64,000 bases of DNA, taken from NCBI GenBank assembly GCA_030761205.1, contig JAULJL010000010.1, forward strand, positions 8,961,241-9,025,240. Direction: 5' to 3'. Below the pieces are notes generated by a model. It saw only the letters and a program-made list of their open reading frames with translations, had not been told where the DNA came from and did no database searches. Origin of the DNA: Fremontodendron californicum (lineage: Eukaryota > Streptophyta > Magnoliopsida > Malvales > Malvaceae). Of this stretch, positions 24,401 through 33,514 are shown piece after piece (position 1 is the stretch's first letter; every line of letters begins with the position of its first letter). Made by a program: the position numbers and the translations under genes.

Positions 24401-25409
24401 CATTGCCCATAAGGACAATCCCTCCATCAAACTCCTTGAAGTTTGAGAACCACTCTCGGTTTGGACACATGTGGTAGGAACATCCGGAATCCAGAATCCA
24501 TCTATTTGAAGAGTGTGTTGTTGTGGAAATCGTAAATGCAGAGTCTTCTTCTCCCTCAGATTCTTGAGCTACATTCACAGTTGACTTTTTCATGTTAGGA
24601 CAGTTTTTCCTCCAGTGCCCTTTCTCATGGCAATAGGCACACTCGTCCCTTGAGAGTCGTGTTTTTGATGATCCCCTCTTTGAACGGGATTTACCTCGCT
24701 TGTTTTCTCCGGCTCCTCGGTTGTCCGTCCTGCCTCTGTACACAGTTAAAGCTTCTGGTGCAGTATTCTGGTGATCATGCTGATCCTTTTTTCGATACTC
24801 ATTATTCACCAGAGCATTACTAACATTAGCATATTCTATCTCATTTTTACCATATAACAGTGTAGTGGTTAAATGATCATAGCTATCAGGCAAGGAATTT
24901 AACAGAGTAAGAGCCTTATCTTCATCAGAGATATTTGCATCTAGATTTTCAAGATCAGCGAGGATTTTGTTAAAACTTACTAGATGCTCTTGCATGGTGA
25001 TACCTTGCACATACTGGAAGCGGAACAGCTTTTTCTTCAGATAGAGTCTGTTCTCCATGCATTTTGTCATGTACTTGTCCTCGAGTAGTTTCCAGAGAGT
25101 TTTTGCATTATTCTCTCTCATGACAAAGTACTTCTGGTCCTTGGCTAGGCATAACCGGATTGTGCCACAAGCCTGACGGTTGACAAACTTCCAGTCATCT
25201 TCCGAAATATCTCTGGGCCTGTCTTCCAGAGCGATATATGACCCCTCTCGGAATAACAGATCCTGAACTTCGCACTGCCACATGCCAAAGTTGTTGGTGC
25301 CATCAAATTTCTCCACCTCGAACTTTGCAGTGGTCATCGAGTTCTTTCTGTTGTAAGAACTTGATGGTGCGCTGCTGGTTGTTTCATGTGTCTCTAATGA
25401 TTCTGCCAT
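21414..25409 (-). CDS. Ty1/copia gag-pol polyprotein
   Basis: 1331 residues, no stop or frameshift. Order seen: gag region (about 25-215); zinc knuckle CAYCHEKGHWRKNC (about 258-271); aspartic protease with ILDSGCSYHM, where the usual DSGAS-type motif is DSGCS (about 305-315); integrase HHCC zinc site (about 443-475) and catalytic core with D in DVWGP, D in SDNGGEY and E in NGVAERMNR (about 505, 565, 603); reverse transcriptase with YVDDM (about 1008); RNase H with DSDYAGD, STTEAEY and CDSQSA (about 1186-1260). The start ATG lies about 650 bp downstream of the primer-binding site, and the frame stops 72 bp before the 3' LTR. Gag and Pol are one frame, as is usual for copia. It can plausibly be expressed; activity is not shown by sequence. 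Confidence 0.97.
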   Translation of the reverse strand: MAESLETHETTSSAPSSSYNRKNSMTTAKFEVEKFDGTNNFGMWQCEVQDLLFREGSYIALEDRPRDISEDDWKFVNRQACGTIRLCLAKDQKYFVMRENNAKTLWKLLEDKYMTKCMENRLYLKKKLFRFQYVQGITMQEHLVSFNKILADLENLDANISDEDKALTLLNSLPDSYDHLTTTLLYGKNEIEYANVSNALVNNEYRKKDQHDHQNTAPEALTVYRGRTDNRGAGENKRGKSRSKRGSSKTRLSRDECAYCHEKGHWRKNCPNMKKSTVNVAQESEGEEDSAFTISTTTHSSNRWILDSGCSYHMCPNREWFSNFKEFDGGIVLMGNDNTCHTRGIGTIRLKMHDGTIRQLTDVRYVPDLKKNLISLGVLDSNGYKMTIQNGVLKVVRGAFLAMKGSMKGNLYLLDGETVTGRAAVSHNNGGDESDTSRLWHMRLGHVGEKALQNLIKQGVLKNAKTGKLDFCEHCVLGKQTRVKFGTAIHRTRATLDYIHTDVWGPSKNASLGGKHYFVTFIDDYSRYVWVYTMKHKNEVVDIFVKWKKMIETQSGRKLKRLRSDNGGEYKSDPLKEICQNDGIIRHFTVPGTPQQNGVAERMNRTLVDKVRCMLSQSALSKAFWAEALLYASHIINRLPSTAIDGKTPIEVWSGHSATDYDRLRIFGCPAYFHVSESKLDPRAKKAVFLGFSEGVKAFRLWNPESKKVIVSRDVTFDESVMLKLSTPENENHDSLKQVEFESDDAGQNSDESEPESDDTLTEVEESSPEIFQQPESIATSRPKRHIRKPARYTDMVAFALPVIDDDVPINYKEAVNSPEHAQWKEAMDEEMTSLHQNQTWKLVPLPTLKRTIGCKWVFAKKEGATGKDSIRYKARLVAKGYAQKEGIDYNEVFSPVVKHASIRILLALVAQYDLELVQLDVKTAFLHGSLEEEIYMTQPDGFRVPGREDWACKLNRSLYGLKQSPRQWYKRFDTFMLDQKYTRSQFDHCVYFRKLQNESFIYLLLYVDDMLIASISKVEIDRLKAQLSSEFEMKDLGEAKKILGMEISRDRKNGVIKLTQAQYLSKVLQRFGINDKTKSVSTPLAAHFKLSALMSPRTDGEKRQMDHVPYANAVGALMYAMVCTRPDISHAVSMVSRYMHNPGKGHWQAVKWILRYIHGTVETGLKFERSKTIGKHLVGYVDSDYAGDLDKRRSTTGYVFTITGGPVSWRSTLQSTVALSTTEAEYMAVTEAFKEAIWLQGLIDDFGIAQEKVDVFCDSQSAICLAKNQVHHSRTKHIDVRYHFIREIVDEGNILLQKIGTADNPADMLTKIVSGVKFQHCLDLINISRV

Positions 25410-25664
25410 GGTAATAAAACAAAATTACCAACTCAGAGTTTTTCCGTTACCTGTATGGAAAAACGGATGCCGCGGTTGAGTCCGGAATAGTCGAAATAGC
25501 CAGGAACGGGTCCAACTGTGTAAATTTTGGACACACGGTGAATATTCTGCGAATATTCTGCTACAAGTGGCTCGAAATGGACTCGGTTTAGCTCAACCGG
25601 CTCGGAAAAGTCTCAGAATAGTGTTCGGAAACGGCTCAAAAAATGGCCCGAAAAAGTTGGTCGG

Positions 25665-25935
25665 AGCTGCGGCGGCGCGTGGGGCGCGTGCGGCGGCGCG
25701 TGCGGCGGCGCGTGGGGCGGCGCGTGGGGCGCGTGGAGGCTGTTTGGTGATCGGCGCGTGGGGCGCGTGTGGCGCGTGAGGTCACGCGTCTTCAACCTCT
25801 GGATGGCGCGTGCGGCGCGTGGGGCGCGTGGTCTTCACGCGTCTGCAACCTCCAGCGGCGCGTGCGGCGCGTGGGCGCGTGAGGCGCGTGGGCGCTTCTT
25901 CTGGCGGCGCGTGCGGGCGCGTGCGGCGGCTTCTG
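25665..25935. repeat. GGCGCGTG minisatellite-like array
   Basis: About 18 GGCGCGTG words spaced by 0-4 bases, in clusters broken by two similar spacers that contain ACGCGTCTTCAACCTCTGG and ACGCGTCTGCAACCTCCAG. This gives a higher-order unit of roughly 60 bp. Confidence 0.9.
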
Positions 25936-26059
25936 GCGCTCCGGTTGATTCTGCTGCACTCCTCTCGACGACCTCTTCAACCTGGTATTTTCAAAACACA
26001 AATTGGAGCACTTTTGAAAAACGGACAGAATCGAACAAACTCGGTTTTACGTAAAATTT

Positions 26060-26072
26060 GGCTCTGATACCA
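26060..26072 (-). promoter_or_regulatory. Primer-binding site, initiator tRNA-Met type
   Basis: Minus strand TGGTATCAGAGCC, three bases inside the 5' LTR. This is the usual plant copia site complementary to the 3' end of initiator tRNA-Met. Confidence 0.93.
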
Positions 26073-26075
26073 ATT

Positions 26076-26573
26076 TGTTGTGCGGAACTAAATCGAGATT
26101 ACGAAAACTGATTTAAACACAATGAAATAACACCGATATTTTACGTGGTTCAGCAAGTGTGCTTACATCCACGGGAGGAGGAGCTTGAAGCTTTTGTATT
26201 AATGGAGATGGAGTACAAACATATACACAATTCAAGGTGCTATGCTAGCACTGAACTCACAACTCAACAATACCAGAAAACTCTAATAAGCTCAGAGTAT
26301 TTGCTTCAACTCTTAAACTCTTAACTCACACATTTTTCTCTCTCACTCTACATGGCCTTTTATAGCCACCATCCATGGTGTGAACACATAGCTAGTGGCA
26401 AACAAAGTAGCCACCATCCACCAACTATCATGGTGGGAACACCTAGCTAGTGGCAAACAAAGTAGCCACCATCCACCAACTATCTTGGTCTACCATCCAC
26501 CAACTTGGTTGGTGGCTCCTCCATTATTGACCTTGGTTGGTGGCCTTGGTTAATCTTTGAGCCATCTTCAACA
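26076..26573 (-). repeat. 5' LTR of the copia element
   Basis: 498 bp, TG...CA ends, followed on the + strand by the target duplication GTTTG. Apparently identical to the other LTR. Confidence 0.95.
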
Positions 26574-26578
26574 GTTTG

Positions 26579-27919
26579 TATGTACAAGGAGATCAATGAA
26601 TCATATAAAAGTCTTCAAAAATTCAAGATTAATTGTACCTATAGTAACTCCCTATATCTTATCCAAAAAATTAGTTCTCAACTTTTTTTTTCCTTATAAT
26701 TAAAGATTTTAAAATCCAAGCACTACATTTTTAATTATAATATGAATTTTATTGTTGATAATTAATTAGTTAAAGTGTTTAGTTTTTGTTTAAAATAAGT
26801 TTATTTAACATATATCTTAGGACCAGACTAGAATTCCCTTCATCTTAAATTTAATTTTTATATTTATTTTTATAAAGGTTCTACTAACCCAATGTCTTAT
26901 ACAAAAAATAAAAACGAAATTAATATGGAATACAATAAAAAAAAAAGATTTTTTTTGGATACAAAGGAGATCATAATCTAAGAATAAAGGAAAGAATTAC
27001 AGGTGTTGAGATTTGAACTCTAAATTTATTGGATGTTACATTTTAAAGACAACTGTATAAATCAATTGAACTAAATCCGAATTCATAAAAATAAGATTTT
27101 TGTAAAAGAAACAAATATAGTTGAGAAGATGAAAACATAAACATATGGTTAGACATCTTTCTTTCTCTTATTCTCTCCAGTTTCCCATTTACTTTAGACA
27201 TTTCTAAAACAAATTTTGTGGCTCCAAATTTGTTCCTTGTTCCAAAGTAAAGCTATATATTGCATTATAAAAAAGCTATAATTGCAAGGATAAAAGTTGA
27301 GACTTGACAGAAGGGAGGATAGTTCATGTGAGCCACCTTTACCCTCTCAGACTCGGTAATGATTTACAGTGCCTTCAATTTCTTTTCTTTTAGTACATAT
27401 GATTTTTCGTTGCACAAATGAAAATTTGAAGTATATATCCCTGTTCCTTCTCTCATAGCATAAATTTCACCTTTTTTTTTTTTTTGGTGTCTCAAATTCG
27501 AATTTGAGAAATTAAATTAGACTCTCAAGTTCTAATTACCTAGTGTCCCCTTAACAACAAAGTTTTTTTTTTTTACATTTACAGTTGTCGGATATTGGAA
27601 TTTAGATTATGATCAATAAAATTAAAAATGCAATATTTTACAAACATATTACACGATTATTATTCATTAAATATGTTTTTATTCATATTATTGATTTTAT
27701 TATATATTTCTAGATTTAAAAACTTTTTATAGATAAACCTGGGGTAGTGGGGTGTCTAGATCATTTTGCATTGCTGTGGAGATCCTATTGAGATAATTTA
27801 AGATCGACATGAAATATTTTAAAGGGTCCAAATTTAAATAAATTTGATTTCATTTTCAACCTTTGGATTTTGGCCTTTTTATTTGGACTCATTTTTACAA
27901 ATTCCATTTTAGCTTACAG
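26579..27919. other. Intergenic DNA upstream of the WD40 pseudogene
   Basis: AT-rich, with an inverted SINE-like copy at about 26935-27075. Earlier exons of the WD40 gene would be expected here; I recognise none. Confidence 0.5.
26935..27075 (-). repeat. SINE-like copy 4, inverted
   Basis: Minus strand: TTTAGTTCAATTGATTTATA, then GAGTTCAAATCTCAACACCT, then TGTAATTCTTTCC. This is the best preserved B-box-like segment of the four copies. Confidence 0.5.
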
Positions 27920-28134
27920 TTCAGCCCAACAAGAAAGGATAGATGGGGTTTACAGCGCTTTATAAGGGACAAGAAATACAGGCTCACAAGGGTTTCATCT
28001 GGACAATGAAGTTTAGCCCAGATGGTCAATATTTGACAAGCGGTGAAGATGGGGTAGTACGTATATGGCGTGTCTCATCAACAGATGTCGGGTTATTTCA
28101 TTCTCAATTAATGAATTTATTATCAATTTCATAA
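27920..28134 (+). pseudogene. WDR44-like WD40 protein, first recognised exon (decayed)
   Basis: After an acceptor-like TTACAG, the frame reads QPNKKG, a stop, then MGFTALYKGQEIQAHKG, followed by FIWTMKFSPDGQYL and VVRIWRV. This matches the first WD repeat of plant WDR44-like proteins, where the stop position normally holds Trp, and a Gly codon is missing in the TSG-EDGV stretch. The reading frame then runs out into non-coding DNA. The family are cytosolic beta-propeller proteins of poorly known role. The in-frame stop and the loss of the following exon(s) mark it as a pseudogene. It continues at 32575. Confidence 0.8.
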
Positions 28135-29394
28135 ATTTTTAATTTTTCAAATTACATCAAATTTCGCTTTTTAATAAATTAGATCACTTATGTTAACTCC
28201 TTTGAATAATTTTAATGAAAAAACTGACTCAACATGCATATATTTTTTATATCTCATCAAGATAATACCTTATTGATATTTTATATTTAAAAAAGTTCAC
28301 GTTGAATCTGTTTTTTCGTTAGAATTACTTAAAAGAATTAATATAAATGATCTAATTTATTAATAATAAAAATTTAGTAATGTAATTGGATGAAATTAAA
28401 CATTTATAATTTATATAAAAGTAAATATTAAATTCAGTGATTCAAAATATAAATTGCCTCAGATATCTCTAGTAGACCTTTCATGGCTGAGGGCAGTTTG
28501 GCTAGAAAGATGGACAAAGGGAACTCATCTTTTGGGAGAAAAAGTTGATCCACTCACCAGTTGTTATTTCTAATAAGATTTTTTAGATTGAGTCACCTAT
28601 GCAAGAGTTTCACCGCCATGCCAGTCATGTTTTAGATCTTGCACTGGTCCATTACAAATGTGAGTCAATCCTGCGGAAACCTAGCAGTCTATTATACTAC
28701 GAAGTAGGAACACTTCTGTTATAAAAGTGTTCATATGTCGAAAATGTGTCAAACACGAATATAATTTAATACATATCGGACATATAAAGACACCTAAAAA
28801 AAAAAATCAAATACGGTCAAAATATGATCAAGACACACGGTTGACACGTCCGGACATGCTCGAACACAAGACGATTTTTTTTTTTTTTTTTTGTATTTTT
28901 CTCCCAATATAAAATCAATAATGAGCAATTGATTCTAATAAATTTTTTAATGTTCAAAATTTTAAATTCAAAAATAATTTTAAAAAATTAAAAAACTATT
29001 TATATGTTTATATTTGATTGAAAAGTATCAATTTTTTATTGTATATTATTATATAAAAAATATTTTTTTATTGTTGTATCCTGTCTACTCGTATCCTAAT
29101 TTTCTAAAAATTTCCATATTGCTATGTTCGTATCGTGTCGTACTCGTATTACGTATCTATATCTTACTTCCTAGCTATTATACTTATTCAATCCTCTTTA
29201 GACCTTTGTTTAAATTTTTTTAGCATACTGAATCAAATTTTTGGTTGCGGTTTCTTGTTTCATCTTCCATGGATAAAACTGTTTGTCTCTAGCAAGTTTG
29301 CTGCAATTAATGTCTAAATGTTTTTCATCATAATAACTATGGTAACTATGAAAGGATTAAATCCTATTCCCCCCTTCTGTGATTTTATTGATAC

Positions 29395-31612
29395 TAGGTT
29401 TAGTTACACGTGCGTTGCACGTAGATGATATATCATATAATTAATATATATCAAAATAATAATATATAATTAATAATAATATAATTGTTATTTTCCTAAA
29501 AATGATTAAAATTAAATTAATTAAATTAATTAAATTTTATAAAACATATTATTGAAATCTTACTTGAAAAATTAAAAAAATAAAATTGAAACCTATGCTT
29601 TCTTTACTTTGATTTTTTTTTTTCATCAACTTGTTTAATGTTAAATCTTCATCTTTTTATTTTATTTTCTTTTTTGAAATCCTTTTTTTCCTCTGTGATG
29701 CATATCCATCATCTTTTTTGAAAAAAAAAAAAAACAGTTGAAGTCATTTCAAGTCTCATCACTAAGAACTTCAAATGGTAAAATCATTTCTTTACCGAGT
29801 AATCATCAATCAACCAGAGAAATATGTGGATTGGATTTTTTTTCAGCTTCTTCGATAATATATATTTGTTAAAAAGTGTTGGACAAAATTGTTCAAGGAT
29901 AAGAATTAGGCCTAAAACGGAAAGATGCAAATAATAATTAGGTTTAAAATAATTCGGATTAATTAATGATTTGTAGTAGCCTATAAAAAAATTAGATTTT
30001 TATTAAAAGAATTAATAAACCATTATCAAGGATAAAATTGTTAAGAAATCAATAAATCATTATTAATGATTTGTAGTAGCTTATAAGAAAATTATATTTT
30101 TTATTAAAAAAATTAATAAATCATTGTCAAGGATAAAATTGTTAAGAAAATCAATAAATCATTATTAATGATTTGTAGTAGCCTATAAGAAATTTAGACT
30201 TTTTATTAAAAAATTAATAAATCATTATCAATGATAAAATAGTAAATAATTATTAAGGATAAAATAATTAAATTTTGGTATTAAGAATAAAATAGTTGAT
30301 TTTAAAAATTAGCAAGGGTATATATGTTAAAATAATTAAATTTCAGCAATAAGGATAAAATAGTTAAAATCATTATTAAGGATAAAATAATTAAATTTTA
30401 GTATTAAGGATAAAATAGTTAATTTTAAATATCAGCAAGGGTATATATGTCAAAATAATTAAATTTCAGCATTAAAGTGGACACACAAATTTCATGTAAA
30501 AATATGACAAAGAAAATTTGGAGTCAAATAATAATTTTATTTATCAAAAGTTAAAAATTATAATCTCTGAAAATTATTAAAGATAAAAGAAAATCTTTTG
30601 ATTCTTTTCTTTGCATGAAAACTTTGCTTCAAGGGTCTTTTGATTTGTTCTTGAATCAATGAAATTTGTTTCAAAGATCTTGATGACTTGATATTGAAAT
30701 TTGTTTCAAACATCTTGAAAGACTTGATCTTGAATAATATTTGCTTCAAGGTTCTTTGATCTTGAAATTTGCTTCAATTTGATCCAAAATTTAAGGAATC
30801 TTGAAAATCTTGAAATTTCATACCAAATTTAGGGATTCTTGGAATTGTTGAAATTTGATCTCAATTTAAGGATTCTTGGATTTTCAGATCTTCATTCTTG
30901 GACTTAGTTGATAAAATTTTGGAAACTTTATTCTTCAGATCTTCTTTTTTCAAATTGTTTTCAGGCTTTTATTACCCAAATTACACACGTGGTTTGTTTC
31001 AAGGGTCTTCGAGACTTGATCTGAGCAAACAAAATTTATCTTTTTTCTTGGATCAACACAAGATCGAAGAACAACTTCTTGAGAATTCTTATGAATAGGC
31101 ATAGTCGGTGTTCTTCAAAATTTATTGAATTCTTCAATTCTTCAGAACCCGATTCTTGGGACTTTGGAGAGACTTGGAATCTTCAAAATCTTCTTCTCCT
31201 TTTCAGGTTTGTGAATTTTGTTGAATGGCTCAGGAAATGTCCCTATTTATAGTGCTAACCTGCTATGTGAGATAGATTTCTAAAAGGATTTAAAATCTTT
31301 GCAAAGGAGTTCTACAAGAATTTTAATTGGATGATCCATGAATCCTTGCAATATGATTGGCCAAAATTATGAACTTATCTTTAAATTATTTTTATTTAAT
31401 TTAAAGATAAATTGAATGACTCATAGTTAAACTTTGATTAGAAAAAAAATTCCTTAATTAAAAGAAATTTCATTTGACATGTGACAATTTATAATTGGCC
31501 AAAAATTCCTCATTTTACATAAAGATAAAATAGTTAATTTTAAAAATTAATAAGGGTATATATGTCGTTCATTATTTGAAATTTTGGAGTTGATGCTTTT
31601 ATATATATTGTA
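29395..31612. mobile_element. Candidate non-autonomous Helitron-like element
   Basis: The left side has ACTAGGTTTAGTTACACGTG followed by CGTTGCACGTAG, the ACCCGTGCGTTGCACGG-type phrase common at plant Helitron 5' ends. The right side has AAGGGTATATATGTC and then GCTTTTATATATATTG. Phrases such as AGCAAGGGTATATATG occur at 30310, 30435 and 31550, so the interior is itself repetitive, and about 30480-31505 may be a later insertion. No terminal hairpin/CTRR end or AT target site was pinned down. Confidence 0.3.
29960..30260 (+). repeat. Tandem repeat, 3 copies of about 100 bp
   Basis: ATTAATGATTTGTAGTAGC starts at about 29963, 30062 and 30164, each followed by TATAAGAAA-like text, TTTTTATTAAAA, AATTAATAAA(T/C)CATT and GATAAAAT. 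Confidence 0.85.
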
Positions 31613-31655
31613 TTGGTCATAGTCTTTTTTTTCATTTAGATTTACCTATATTAAT

Positions 31656-32273
31656 CACTACAAGAAATATTACTTTTAGCAACAAAAAGTTTACATTTTG
31701 CTGAAAGATGCTGCAAATGGTTGTATTAAAAAAGAATTTGTAACTATGCTCACTTTTATTGCAAAAAGTAGTGTGTAACACCTTAGGAAGCACTGACAGT
31801 TAAGAGAATGTCCAAGTGTCGGATACGGTAAAATAAGTGTCGGACACGTGAGAGCACGTAAAAAAATAAAAATAAAATCGAATACAATCAAAATATAATC
31901 AAAACACGGCTCGACACAACCAGACACACTATGGATTTTTTTTTCTTTGCATTTTTCTCCAAAATATGAAATTAACAATGAATAATTTGGTTCTAATAAT
32001 TTTTTTTAAAGTTCAAGTTTTTAAATTCAAAAATAATTTTAAAAAATTTAAAAGCTATTTGCATGTTAATATTTAACTGAAAATATCAAATTTAAATTTT
32101 TATTGTATACTATTATATAAAAAATATTTTTTATTGTCATGTCATAGCGTATCGTATTCGTATTACGTGTCGTACCCATATTACGAATCGTACACGTAAA
32201 ACATAAGACTTTTTATATTGCAAAAGTATTTTACAAATTATTGCAAGGTGCTGCAAATGGTAATGTTTTAAAA

Positions 32274-32315
<42 letters not shown>

Positions 32316-32519
32316 TTGGAAAATTTAATTTGTAATAACCAACGGCAACAAAATACTCTTCTATATATATATATATATATATATAATTGCTGGAAAATTT
32401 AATTTGTAATAACCAATTGCAACAAAATACTCTTTATGCTGCAAAAAAGATGTATTTTGCAATAATTACACAAACCACTCCAAAAAAAAATGTTGTTAAA
32501 GATGAAATTTTTTGTTGTG
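31656..32519. mobile_element. CACTA-type MITE with internal insertion
   Basis: Left end CACTACAAGAAATATTACTT; right end AAATTTTTTGTTGTG, an imperfect inverted copy that continues inward (TTTTAGCAACAA versus TGTTGTTAAAGA). Flanking triplets are AAT and ATT, so the 3-bp target duplication is imperfect. About 31790-32215 is a separate repeat also found at 28700-29210. About 32318-32440 contains a duplicated phrase GGAAAATTTAATTTGTAATA separated by a (TA)n run. Confidence 0.65.
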
Positions 32520-32574
32520 ATTTATAATTTATGGATTTGTTTTCTTCTATGAAATAATACATAATGGCCATAGT

Positions 32575-32940
32575 CTAAATTCTAAGACCATGCTTATTCT
32601 TTGGATGAAAACAGTCACACGCATTCAGTTCAATCCCATTGATGACAATTACTTCGTCAGTGGTTCTATAGACGGAAAAGTTAGGATCTGGGTAGTGTCT
32701 GAGAAGCGAGTTGTTCAATGGGGTGGACGTGCGGGACATTATAACTGCTATGTATATGTTACTGGCCAGATGTTGAATCAATATTCTTCTGCTAAAATCG
32801 TTTTTTAGGATTTCATAACTCTTAGCGATTATATTACTCGGACTCGAAGGTGAGTGTCGGATACTGGTATGCGCCCGGTACGAGTATGTTCAATTTTTTC
32901 ATATATCTAGAGGATTATATTATATCTCATACTCATGTCC

Positions 32941-32984
<44 letters not shown>

Positions 32985-33514
32985 GATACGGGTGTCGAAT
33001 ATTGGTAGTAACATAGCTTAGCGATGGTAAACATTTCATGTCTTTTTATTCTAGCAGGAATTAGTCGTTGGTTCCATTACAGGTACTTGCCACTATTATG
33101 AAGCATCAGGTAATAATTTCTTCCATGTTAGAGTTCTACTCTACTATCTAATTGTAGTTGTTCAGTCATTCCTTTTTTTCTTCTTTCTGGCACAGCACCT
33201 TCATGCCCTTTCATTCTACCTGAGTGTTGTTTTTTCTTGAATGTTATAGGCAACGATGTTAATTTGGAGGCAAAGATACATATTAATGGCAGAAAGAAAA
33301 CCTCTGGCAACAAAAAACAAGTATTCAGGTTTTGTACTGAAGCTCTTGCTGCTATATATATGTTGCTTGCACTGTATTTTCATTCATTACTGATTAGTTT
33401 ATTCCAACTTGCAGTTCTCCCAGGATGAATCACACAAAGTTATGATAACTTCTGAAGATTCCAAACTCCGAATATTCGATGGGGTAGATATTGATATTGT
33501 TCATAAATTTAAAG
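32575..33514 (+). pseudogene. WDR44-like WD40 pseudogene, four exons
   Basis: Exon remnants: about 32575-32790 (RIQFNPIDDNYFVSGSIDG then KVRIWVVSEKRVV, followed by a one-base shift where VDVRDIITA is expected); 33058-33109 (LVVGSITGTCHYYEAS, donor GTAATA); 33250-33320 (GNDVNLEAKIHINGRKKTSG, acceptor TATAG, donor GTATTC); and 33415-33514 (FSQDESHKVMITSEDSKLRI then FDGVDIDIVHKFK, donor GTAAGG). Phases join correctly between the last three. They correspond to consecutive WD repeats of WDR44-like proteins. A hAT MITE (32829-33016) lies between the first two. The next exon lies 22 kb away at 55613, beyond the nested LTRs and a CACTA element. Confidence 0.85.
32829..33016. mobile_element. hAT-type MITE, copy 1 (188 bp)
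   Basis: TTATATTACTCGGACTCG at the left, GTAACATAG at the right, flanked by the perfect 8-bp duplication CTTAGCGA (32821-32828 and 33017-33024). The 8-bp duplication is the hAT signature. A (TA)n run at 32944-32981 is internal. Confidence 0.85.

Larger units (their letters stand above)
25410..26075 (-). other. 5' leader of the copia element with GC-rich array
   Basis: Untranslated region between the primer-binding site and the gag start. Its middle (about 25665-25935) has some 18 copies of GGCGCGTG in a very CpG-rich stretch, quite unlike the AT-rich surroundings. Reading frames through it give Ala/Arg/Pro/His-rich peptides that look like repeat artefacts. Confidence 0.85.
20845..26573 (-). 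mobile_element. Complete Ty1/copia retrotransposon (5.73 kb)
   Basis: The element has two 498-bp LTRs (20845-21342 and 26076-26573), a perfect target duplication GTTTG (20840-20844 and 26574-26578), a primer-binding site for initiator tRNA-Met (minus strand TGGTATCAGAGCC, 26060-26072) directly inside the right LTR, a purine tract (minus strand AAGGTGGAGAT) directly inside the left LTR, and one uninterrupted polyprotein frame. Reading the two LTRs side by side I see no difference. All parts needed for retrotransposition therefore look present, and insertion must be recent. The protein order protease-integrase-RT-RNase H defines copia; it reads like the Tnt1/Tork group, which is an impression only. 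Confidence 0.97.
28135..32574. other. WD40 pseudogene intron packed with transposon remnants
   Basis: Holds a repeat with TCGGACAT/GTGTCAAACACG phrases (about 28700-29210) that recurs at 31790-32215, a Helitron-like candidate (about 29395-31612), and a CACTA MITE (31656-32519). No other coding sequence recognised. Confidence 0.5.

Noticed and set aside
25567..26067. Ala/Arg-rich frames on both strands over the GC-rich array
   Set aside because: Artefacts of the GGCGCGTG repeat in the copia leader, with no start context or family match.
27943..28134. The WD40 segment as a short complete gene starting at its ATG
   Set aside because: The ATG is an internal Met of the family; coding similarity starts upstream of it across a stop codon, so it is an exon of a pseudogene.
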